DNA of 33,164 nt from Clostridiales bacterium. GTDB taxonomy: Bacteria > Bacillota > Clostridia > Christensenellales > Pumilibacteraceae. Of the stretch, positions 7,545 through 13,894 are shown piece by piece. The translations under genes were made by a program, and so were the position numbers. The stretch spans positions 1-33,164 of the forward strand of contig JAFLVH010000012.1 of assembly GCA_022508365.1 (NCBI GenBank), read 5' to 3'. The notes beneath the pieces are model-generated. The model searched no databases and was not told the origin of the DNA. It saw only the letters and a list, made by a program, of their open reading frames with translations. The number at the start of each line of letters is the position of its first letter. Position 1 is the stretch's first letter.

Positions 7545-7637
7545 ACGGCTCCCTACGCGAGTGCTAACTCAACAGGTTCAAAGGGACCGTGCCTACAGGC
7601 AACATCTCAGCGACATTACAGTCGCGCCCCTGCATCA
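7545..7637 (-). ncRNA. TPP riboswitch (THI element)
   Basis: Minus-strand conserved blocks appear in order: CAGGGGCGC at the 5' side, GCTGAGATG (core CTGAGA, 7605-7610), TTTGAACCTGTTG (TGAACCTG, 7573-7580) and the closing CGCGTAGGGAGC (GTAGGGAG, 7549-7556). These are the pyrimidine- and pyrophosphate-sensing helices of the TPP aptamer. A terminator follows and the controlled gene is a ThiT-like transporter. A GAGTTA inside the aptamer is complementary to TAACTC just after it, a possible switching helix. Confidence 0.96.
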
Positions 7638-7642
7638 AAAAC

Positions 7643-7671
7643 AGTGTAGCATATGATAAAAGCCGTGTCAA
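7643..7671 (-). promoter_or_regulatory. Promoter of the TPP-riboswitch operon
   Basis: On the minus strand a -35 TTGACA (7666-7671) and a -10 TACACT (7643-7648) are separated by exactly 17 bp. The predicted start is a few bases ahead of the aptamer. It is divergent from the mmcQ promoter about 55 bases away. Confidence 0.85.
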
Positions 7672-7725
7672 GCGAATTCGGAATTAATTATACGGTTGCG
7701 CACAATCTAACCATTATTCAGCCTA

Positions 7726-7754
7726 TTGACAATTATACTTGCATGACTTATAAT
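7726..7754 (+). promoter_or_regulatory. Consensus promoter of mmcQ
   Basis: TTGACA (7726-7731), a 17-bp spacer and TATAAT (7749-7754) match the sigma-A consensus exactly. The predicted transcription start falls at about 7761, which is the first base of an ATG in the mmcQ frame. Confidence 0.9.
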
Positions 7755-7760
7755 GTGTAC

Positions 7761-8156
7761 ATGGAAACAAAAAACGGCGCGACGCGCGACACGGTTTACG
7801 AATATGCGGAAAATGAATACGGCTCGCTCCCCGAACACCTGTGGACGACGTTTCCGCTGTATTCGGTTTTTAGGCGAGCCGATAACAAAAAATGGTATGC
7901 CATTGTCATGAACATACAGGGACGCAAGCTTGGCCTTGACAGTGACGAATACGTGGACATTGTAGACGTAAAGTGCGACCCGTTTGAAAAAGACGAGCTT
8001 TTATGTAAACCCGGATTTTTGCCTGCATACCACCTCAGCCGCAAAACCTGGATAACCGTGCTTTTGGACGGAACAGTGGACAGTGACACACTTTTCGATT
8101 TGATTGACAAAAGCTATCTATTGGCAAGCGGAAGGAAGAACGGAGTTAAGAGTTAA
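7761..8156 (+). CDS. MmcQ/YjbR family protein, probably translated from a leaderless mRNA
   Basis: Small soluble protein of the MmcQ/YjbR (double-wing DNA-binding-like) family; the cellular role is not established. From the ATG at 7761 it has 131 residues, near the family's ~115-130. Recognisable blocks are EYAENEYGSLPEHLW at the N-terminus, KKWYAIVMNI in the middle and KPGFLPAYHLSRKTWITVLLDG, ending in SYLLAS. In-frame ATGs at 7653 and 7743 were not chosen: 7653 lies inside the divergent thiT promoter, 7743 lies between the -35 and -10 of this gene's own promoter, and both are upstream of the predicted start of transcription. No Shine-Dalgarno precedes 7761. The last residues (NGVKS) and the stop come from a GAGTTAAGAGTTAAG repeat unit. 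Confidence 0.85.
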   Translation: METKNGATRDTVYEYAENEYGSLPEHLWTTFPLYSVFRRADNKKWYAIVMNIQGRKLGLDSDEYVDIVDVKCDPFEKDELLCKPGFLPAYHLSRKTWITVLLDGTVDSDTLFDLIDKSYLLASGRKNGVKS

Positions 8157-8356
8157 GAGTGTAGAGTTAAGAGTTATAAATAAAGATGAGATTCTTCGCT
8201 TCGCTCAGAATGACAAAACATGCTCTAATCTTTAAAGTTTGTTTGTCCTACGAAGCAACCGAAGGTTATTCTGAACAAGCGCGGAGCGCGCCGTAAAGAA
8301 TCTCAACCTTAATGCCGCGAAGCGGCCATATTATTCATTCTGAATTCTCTTAATTC
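8142..8356. repeat. Intergenic element with inverted repeat-unit ends (copy B)
   Basis: It fills the gap between convergent mmcQ and parA and overlaps both stop codons. The left end is GGAGTTAAGAGTTAAGAG with further units to 8175; the right end read on the minus strand is GAATTAAGAGAATTCAGAATG. Inside, GAGATTCTT (8188-8196) and AAGAATCTC (8296-8304) are perfect inverted arms. The left half holds GATTCTTCGCTTCGCTCAGA followed by ATGAC; the right half (8243-8305) recurs at 28505-28568. Confidence 0.7.
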
Positions 8357-9162
8357 TTTTTCTTTAGTGCGGAAAGGTTTTTTATCGGCTCAAACTTGTC
8401 GCGGTTGCGGTTTAGCACTTCCTCGGCGAGGTTTTTGTACGCAATGCCGCCGGCAGACGTCGGGTCGAACTGGCTGATAGGCATGCCGAAGGACGGCGCC
8501 TCGGCAAGTCTGACGCTTCTCGGTATTCTTGTCGTAAACGCCTTTTTGCCGAAGTAGTGGGTTATCTCCTCCGCAACCGAGTTTACGAGGTTGGTGCGCG
8601 AAGAGAACATAGTCACAACCACGCCCTCTATCTCCAAGGACGGATTGAGGATTTTTTTGGCTAGCTTTATCGTGTTCATGAGCTGACTCAAGCCCTCCAA
8701 AGCAAAGTATTCGCCCTGCATGGGAATGAGTATGCTGTCCGCAGCCGTCAATGCGTTTAATGTTAAAAGTCCTATAAACGGCGGACAGTCTATAAATATG
8801 TAATCGTAGTTGTTCTTTATAGGCGCAATCGCGCGCTTAAGCGAGCTTTCGCGTTTGTCAAGGCTTACAAGCTCCGCCTCCGCACCGGCAAGGTCTATGT
8901 TGGACGGAATTATATCCAGCCGCTCCACTCCGGTATGCAATATCGCGTCCTCGGCGTTGCAGTCGCCTATGATAAGACTGTACACCGAGTTTTTCACCTT
9001 GTGCTTTTCCACGCCGAGTCCGCTCGAGGCGTTGCCCTGCGGATCGTTGTCTATAACAAGCACTCTTTTTCCGAACGCGGCAAAATATGCCGCAAGGTTT
9101 ACGCATGTGGTGGTCTTGCCCACGCCGCCCTTTTGATTTGCTATTGCAATAGTTTTCGCCAT
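8350..9162 (-). CDS. parA: ParA/Soj-type chromosome partitioning ATPase
   Basis: P-loop ATPase that in known systems binds DNA non-specifically as an ATP dimer and is released by ParB. It has 270 residues, the usual length for Soj. The deviant Walker A is KGGVGKTTT (residues 11-19) with the signature lysine, followed by VLVIDNDPQGNAS, the Walker B FIDCPP, and the family block IPRSVRLAEAPSFGMPI. The ribosome binding site is AGAGGATAAC before the ATG at 9162. No parB follows it (the next stretch holds a repeat element and convergent mmcQ) and none precedes it (plsC), unlike the usual soj-spo0J pair. The C-terminal KKKN and stop lie in an AATTAAGAG repeat unit. The family is certain; which cargo it positions is unknown. 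Confidence 0.93.
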   Translation of the reverse strand: MAKTIAIANQKGGVGKTTTCVNLAAYFAAFGKRVLVIDNDPQGNASSGLGVEKHKVKNSVYSLIIGDCNAEDAILHTGVERLDIIPSNIDLAGAEAELVSLDKRESSLKRAIAPIKNNYDYIFIDCPPFIGLLTLNALTAADSILIPMQGEYFALEGLSQLMNTIKLAKKILNPSLEIEGVVVTMFSSRTNLVNSVAEEITHYFGKKAFTTRIPRSVRLAEAPSFGMPISQFDPTSAGGIAYKNLAEEVLNRNRDKFEPIKNLSALKKKN

Positions 9163-9247
9163 GTTATCCTCTGCATTGATTTGATGTGTTTAATAATTTA
9201 GATAAAAGATAAGAAATAATAATATGAATTGCGCCGTAAAACCACAT

Positions 9248-9283
9248 TTCATTCTGCATTCTGCATTTTGCATTCTGCATTCT
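9248..9283 (-). repeat. Repeat units at the plsC 3' end
   Basis: On the minus strand AGAATGCAGAATGCAAAATG is followed by CAGAATGCAGAATGAAA, five tandem units of the GAATGCA type. They encode the last residues (NAECKMQNAE) and the TGA stop of plsC. Confidence 0.75.
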
Positions 9284-10184
9284 CTAAGTATTCCATCTTC
9301 TCGCCGTAAAACTTTTCGTACAGCCCCACCGTAGCGTCGTATGCGCGCTTTGCCATATCCTTTTTTCGTTCGGACGACGGAAGCGTCTTGTCTACGTATA
9401 TCGGATCGCCTATCTCTATCACCGCCTTTTTTAGATGCAGCAGCTTTCTTAATCCCCTCGGGCTCTTAAAGCAATACAGCATGGGCACCACGGGAAGATC
9501 CAGCTTATCGGCGTAATAGAATGCTCCGTCCTTTGGCGGTCTGGGCTTGCGGTAGTCTATCCACATGCTTTTTTCGGCGTAAAAGTGTATCTTTGCCTTT
9601 TTTTTATTAGCCGCGTACTCAAGCATTTCCATAAACGGGCGCGCGCCCTTGTAGCTTATCGGCAGCGGAATCAAGCCCGCCGTAGAAAGTATTTTTCCGC
9701 CCAATGTTCTTTTGCAGTTGTGCGGCGCCGCCACTATGTAACGGTTTTGCATGCCCGTGGCGCGAATAGTCATCACCGCGTCCAAGTATCCGACGTGGTT
9801 GGATGTTGTTATGCACGGGCCGAGCTTTTTCAGCTTTTTTCTGCCGTTGACGCGCCAGGCGCCGAACACGATTGCGCCGCCTATAAGCCCTATTAGCTTG
9901 AACAGCGTGCTCCAAAAAAAATGTCCTAAATGCCAAAACGGATTTTTTGTGTGCTTGTACACATACGTGCCGTCCGTCTCAGCGCTTTTTCTTGTGTCAA
10001 ACGGCGCGCCGTCCACATCGAAAAGCCGCAGTTTTTCAAGCTCGGTAAGATAGTCGTTGTATATGCTTTTTGTCATCTTGCCGGATTTTGCGACGTCCGA
10101 AAGCAACTTGTCGTACAGAGACCTTGGAATTTCGTCGTTTTCGGCAAGGTGAGCAAACATCGCCAGATACTTTTTTGTGTTCAT
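9249..10184 (-). CDS. PlsC-like lysophospholipid acyltransferase
   Basis: Membrane-associated acyltransferase of the 1-acyl-glycerol-3-phosphate type, adding a fatty acyl group to a lipid or glycolipid acceptor. It has 311 residues. The HX4D motif is in TSNHVGYLDAV. The second block is degenerate (FYAEKSMWIDYRKPRPPKDG, keeping the Glu of the usual FPEGTRS), as in a divergent LPLAT subgroup. A hydrophobic segment (about 92-112) precedes the catalytic region, and a 75-residue helical N-terminal extension is present. Its ATG overlaps the stop of the glycosyltransferase gene (ATGA), so the two are translationally coupled and likely act on one pathway. The C-terminal NAECKMQNAE is encoded by tandem repeat units and probably has no catalytic role. 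The exact acceptor is unknown. Confidence 0.85.
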   Translation of the reverse strand: MNTKKYLAMFAHLAENDEIPRSLYDKLLSDVAKSGKMTKSIYNDYLTELEKLRLFDVDGAPFDTRKSAETDGTYVYKHTKNPFWHLGHFFWSTLFKLIGLIGGAIVFGAWRVNGRKKLKKLGPCITTSNHVGYLDAVMTIRATGMQNRYIVAAPHNCKRTLGGKILSTAGLIPLPISYKGARPFMEMLEYAANKKKAKIHFYAEKSMWIDYRKPRPPKDGAFYYADKLDLPVVPMLYCFKSPRGLRKLLHLKKAVIEIGDPIYVDKTLPSSERKKDMAKRAYDATVGLYEKFYGEKMEYLENAECKMQNAE

Positions 10185-11521
10185 CGCAAAGCGCCCTCGG
10201 CGTGCGTTTCGCTATTTGCGTCAACTATATTAATGTCCGCGTCGTGCTCGTCCGCCATGTCCGGCATGCCGCCGCTCGGACTTCCTCCGTCATTACCGTC
10301 CGGGTCGTCGGGATCGCCTACCGTTATTCCGCGCGCCTCGTACTTTAGGCGCTGCTTATCTGCTTCCTGCTCCACGACGTCCGCCACGGCGGATATGCCG
10401 TTGCCCTCGGCAATCAGCTTTTCTATATTCTCATCGTACTTAACTAAATCCGATTTGTCATCGAGGAACCTGCGAATGCGCTTAATCGCCTTGCGCGGCC
10501 TAAACGCCGTTTCGCCGCAGCCGTGAACGCCTATAAACACCTTGACAGTGCCTGCCTCAATCACGTGCGGAGCGTAATTGATCATGACAGGAGTGTGCAT
10601 ATAAATGCTGTCAAGCACGGCGTTGGGTCCGCCCTTGGTCAAAAACAAGTCCGCCGCGCCGTACAGCTCGTAAGCGTTGTCCAAAAACTCGTACGTTTTA
10701 AGCGTCATTTCTGGCGACAGCTTAAGCTTGCCCTCGCCCCGTTCTATCGCCTTAAAGTAGTCGAACTGCTTTTTGTTGTGTCCGGCTATTACGCACAGAG
10801 TTATGGGTAAGCCTTTTTTAATAAGCGCTTTGGCAAACTTGGGACCTCTGCCCATCATGTATCCGCCGTCCGCCACAACCACGGTAAACTTATCCTTGGG
10901 CAGGTCAAACTTTTCTCTCAGCTGCTCGCGTGAGAGCGTGTTTTTTTCTATGCGCTGTCTGACGCACGGCGTGACAAGGCGCAGGCTTTCCTCTTTAAAC
11001 TTGTACTTGAGCGCTTTTTTATACGCGAGCGGATTGTCAACAATGAATATTCCGTCGCGCCTGTCCCAAAAGGTGTGCAGCGTGGGGTCGGGGTTGTAGT
11101 TGATGATTACCACGTCGGGGTCGATACGCCGCTTGTACTCCACCGCCAAAAGATTGGTGAAGTAGTGGTTGGATATTATTATATTAGGCTTGCGTTTTTT
11201 AAGCGCTTCCAAACCCTCCAAAAAGGATTTGTGCGCCATTTGGCGGTGGAAAAACCTAACCAACTTATGCCCGCCCAAAAACGCGATAAACGGAAAAACA
11301 AACCTGCCGAAGAACGGAATCTTATTGGTGTTTTGCACCTGCTTTATTAAGAATTTGTTCATCCAGACAAGGTTAGAAAAGCCGTCCTCCGTGAGGATAA
11401 AGCTTTTCTGTATATCGTACTTATCGCTGTACCGCATCAGCAGTGCATCATATATACTGTCCATCGAGGAAATATGCCCAAACCCCGATTCGACATAAGT
11501 CAGAAGAATTTTCTGTTTCAT
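10181..11521 (-). CDS. GT-B glycosyltransferase, diacylglycerol glucosyltransferase/MGDG synthase-like
   Basis: A 446-residue glycosyltransferase of the GT28 / UgtP-MGDG synthase type, which glycosylates diacylglycerol at the inner membrane face. The N-terminal acceptor domain starts KILLTYVESGFGHISSMDSI (GxGH-type entry motif) and contains PNIIISNHYFTNLLA and VIINYNPDPTLHTFW. The C-terminal nucleotide-sugar domain has VVVADGGYMMGRGP and the donor-site block LFLTKGGPNAVLDSIYMHTP. After about residue 400 a low-complexity Asp/Gly-rich acidic tail of ~44 residues is unusual. No Shine-Dalgarno is seen; it starts 21 bases after the GH78-like gene and overlaps plsC by 4 bases, so coupling in a three-gene operon is likely. 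Sugar and acceptor specificity are inferred only from family and context. Confidence 0.82.
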   Translation of the reverse strand: MKQKILLTYVESGFGHISSMDSIYDALLMRYSDKYDIQKSFILTEDGFSNLVWMNKFLIKQVQNTNKIPFFGRFVFPFIAFLGGHKLVRFFHRQMAHKSFLEGLEALKKRKPNIIISNHYFTNLLAVEYKRRIDPDVVIINYNPDPTLHTFWDRRDGIFIVDNPLAYKKALKYKFKEESLRLVTPCVRQRIEKNTLSREQLREKFDLPKDKFTVVVADGGYMMGRGPKFAKALIKKGLPITLCVIAGHNKKQFDYFKAIERGEGKLKLSPEMTLKTYEFLDNAYELYGAADLFLTKGGPNAVLDSIYMHTPVMINYAPHVIEAGTVKVFIGVHGCGETAFRPRKAIKRIRRFLDDKSDLVKYDENIEKLIAEGNGISAVADVVEQEADKQRLKYEARGITVGDPDDPDGNDGGSPSGGMPDMADEHDADINIVDANSETHAEGALR

Positions 11522-11542
11522 TATTGCTTTTTTTGTTTAGCG

Positions 11543-13711
11543 TTACACGCTGAACTTATTCTTGCCTTTATTTAAAATTATAGTCTTGCGGTCGACGTCC
11601 CGTCCTATATGCTCGCGCGCGATTATAAGCTCGACCTTGGCGGACGTTCTGTTGTCTATTATTATATCCGCTTTGGTCGGAGTATATTTATACCTTACGT
11701 CCAGCTCGCCGCTCATCAGCTTCAGCTCGGCGCGGAAGTCGCCGCCCGCCTTAAAGTCGGGCGTAATCTTTATTTTGCTCGCGCCGTCCTTTACCGAGAT
11801 TCCGGCAAACAGCTCCAACGCCTCAAATATGACTGCGGACTGATAGCTCTGGCAGTGCGTGCCGTAGCCGTTGAAGTCCTCGCCCAGTGTGGTGCTGCCG
11901 TCGTCCGCCGCAACCGAATAACGCGTGTCAAACCTCATCCTTGCCGCGTCGCTTCTATCAAGCATGCAAAGCGCCGTAAGCACCGCCCATTCCATATACG
12001 GCGAGGCGGAAACCGTGGCGGAAAGCAGCCTTGCCACCGCGTCCTTGCGGTCGTTAGGCACAAGTCCGCCCAGCACGATAAACGCGTTTGCGCGGTCGTC
12101 GTAGCAGTTTTCGCGCGTGGTGTAGCCAAGGCCCTGCCAGCAGCTTTCTATAAACTCCGCAATGTTTGCCATGCGGTCTTCAAAGTCTTCGTCGTAATAA
12201 TTGTTGCCTACAACTCTGCCGAGCTCCTTCATGAACTTGCACGCGTTATAGTACAGCGCGTTTTCCAGCAGTACCTCGTCCACGTTGTAGAGGTTGTCGT
12301 ACCAACGATTGGTGCCGTCGCGCGGCGCAACGCCGTGCTCGGTCATGTCCCACTTCATAAGATAGTTGCACATTGTTTCGTAGTGGACGCGGAAAAAATC
12401 CAAGTCGGGCACGTTGTTGCGGTACGCGCCGAAAATGCCGTACTCGCTGAGCGCAATAAGCCCGTGCGACGGAATGTCAACCGGCACGTTGCCGGGCACG
12501 CAGGACAGGAGCATGTCGTCTTTTGCGTACTCCATTATGTCGTCCAACACCTTTTTTACAAGCGGCGCCGCATTATTGTAAACAAGATACAGCGCGCGTG
12601 CCGATATGGACGCGTCGCCCAGCCACATGGTGCGTTCGCGTTCCGGCGTGTCCATCAGCGTGGAGCCCATGCTTAGATGCAGCGTGTTTACCGCCTTATT
12701 GAACAGCCTGTCCATACGGTCGCTGTCGCCCTGGAAGGAACACGTAGGCGCGGCGTTAAACCCTATCTCGCGGTAGCCGAGCTTGACTATCTTGACCGAA
12801 CGCGGCATGGTAAAGTACAGTACGCTTCCCACCATGGGCAGCATGCCGTCGTAAATGTTGAGCGTGGGCTTGGTGGTGTACCTTACCGAATGCGCCTTGT
12901 ACGTGCTTACCTCGTCGCCGAAGCAGCCCATGCAATCGGTGCGGTCTGTGGTTATGGTGATAACCTCCTGTCCGTTGCCGGCAACCTCCATGTACGGGGT
13001 TACGCGCATCTCTTTGGGTAGGGTTATTATATACGTGTCGCCGTCAAACTGATCGGTCACCTTTTTGTACTTGGCAATAACCGGCTGCGGTGAAAACTTT
13101 TCCAGCGGCACCGGTCTCTGCGTCAATATGCCCAGGTTGTCGTCGGGATATTCGGCAAGCACGGTAGCCGGCACAAACTGCGAGATGTTGAGCGCCGGGT
13201 CGTAAACGTTTTGTATGGGACCCTCGTACGCAGCGTCGTAATTTACGTTGTAGCCGGCATAGCAGCAGTTGGTGCCGCTAGGCACGCGGAACGCCTCGTT
13301 CTCGTATACCATAAAGCTTGTGTCGCTGTATATGTTAAGGTCGTTGCATTCAAAGATGAACCCCGCGCGCGGCGAACAAACAAGATCGCGCCCCTCGTTG
13401 CCGAAATAACTACAGAACACGACTATAACGTTGTCGCCCTTGGTAAGATAGCTCGCTATGTCAAACTCGTCGTAATACGCTCTTTTTCCGCTGCGGTTCA
13501 TTCCGCCGTTCCACACCACCGCGTTGCCGTTGACAAACAGATAGTAGTGCGTGTCGCACGCCGCACGGCAAAACGCGCGCTGCGGCGGCTTGTTCTGCCC
13601 GAACGAAATCACTCGGCGCATAACCACGTTGGAATTCTTTTTGGTGGCGTCCGCCGACCAAATCCACTTTGACTTTCCGAAAAGTACGGTAGGTTCCTCT
13701 TTTTTATCCAT
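11543..13711 (-). CDS. GH78-like alpha-L-rhamnosidase family six-hairpin glycosidase
   Basis: A 722-residue protein with the architecture of bacterial alpha-L-rhamnosidases: an N-terminal beta-sandwich (CDTHYYLFVNG, KGDNVIVVF), a second beta domain, then an (alpha/alpha)6 barrel beginning near DRMDRLFNKAVNTLHLSMGS. The barrel holds the family block DTPERERTMWLGDASISA, which corresponds to the acidic catalytic region PxRDERxxWxGD of GH78, and later GTHCQSYQSAVIFEALELFA. The C-terminus is a short beta domain. There is no signal peptide, so it should act in the cytoplasm on imported or endogenous glycans. GGAG lies five bases before the ATG at 13711. It has its own promoter and leads a probable operon with a glycosyltransferase and PlsC. 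Rhamnose specificity is a family inference; divergence leaves room for another sugar. Confidence 0.8.
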   Translation of the reverse strand: MDKKEEPTVLFGKSKWIWSADATKKNSNVVMRRVISFGQNKPPQRAFCRAACDTHYYLFVNGNAVVWNGGMNRSGKRAYYDEFDIASYLTKGDNVIVVFCSYFGNEGRDLVCSPRAGFIFECNDLNIYSDTSFMVYENEAFRVPSGTNCCYAGYNVNYDAAYEGPIQNVYDPALNISQFVPATVLAEYPDDNLGILTQRPVPLEKFSPQPVIAKYKKVTDQFDGDTYIITLPKEMRVTPYMEVAGNGQEVITITTDRTDCMGCFGDEVSTYKAHSVRYTTKPTLNIYDGMLPMVGSVLYFTMPRSVKIVKLGYREIGFNAAPTCSFQGDSDRMDRLFNKAVNTLHLSMGSTLMDTPERERTMWLGDASISARALYLVYNNAAPLVKKVLDDIMEYAKDDMLLSCVPGNVPVDIPSHGLIALSEYGIFGAYRNNVPDLDFFRVHYETMCNYLMKWDMTEHGVAPRDGTNRWYDNLYNVDEVLLENALYYNACKFMKELGRVVGNNYYDEDFEDRMANIAEFIESCWQGLGYTTRENCYDDRANAFIVLGGLVPNDRKDAVARLLSATVSASPYMEWAVLTALCMLDRSDAARMRFDTRYSVAADDGSTTLGEDFNGYGTHCQSYQSAVIFEALELFAGISVKDGASKIKITPDFKAGGDFRAELKLMSGELDVRYKYTPTKADIIIDNRTSAKVELIIAREHIGRDVDRKTIILNKGKNKFSV

Positions 13712-13769
13712 AAAATCTCCATACGGCGCCTCTGCCGCTTATATGTCTATGCGACAGTACACCGAATAT

Positions 13770-13798
13770 ATTTTACCACAATGAATAATCTTTTGCAA
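13770..13798 (-). promoter_or_regulatory. Promoter of the GH78-like gene
   Basis: On the minus strand a -35 TTGCAA (13793-13798) and a -10 TAAAAT (13770-13775) are separated by 17 bp, with an upstream TGG giving an extended -10. It stands between the pullulanase terminator and the GH78-like start. Confidence 0.75.
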
Positions 13799-13838
13799 CC
13801 TTTTCCGCAAAAGTTTTGGTAAAACCGCTTTTTCACAA

Positions 13839-13864
13839 CAAAAATCCCCCTTTTTGCAGGGGGA
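13839..13864 (-). terminator. Intrinsic terminator after the pullulanase gene
   Basis: On the minus strand TCCCCC (13859-13864) pairs with GGGGGA (13845-13850) around TGCAAAAA, followed by TTTTTG. The stem is GC-only apart from its base, and it ends the lipoprotein-pullulanase operon. Confidence 0.85.
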
Positions 13865-13894
13865 AGTTTTTGACCGATTGGTTAAACCGAGTTA

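Noticed and set aside
7653-7760. A longer start for mmcQ at 7653 or 7743
   Set aside because: 7653 lies in the divergent thiT promoter and 7743 lies between the -35 and -10 of the mmcQ promoter; both are upstream of the predicted transcription start and the extra residues match no family block.
8350-9162. ParA as a sign of an integrated plasmid
   Set aside because: It sits among housekeeping genes with the same base composition, and no replication, relaxase or ParB gene is nearby.
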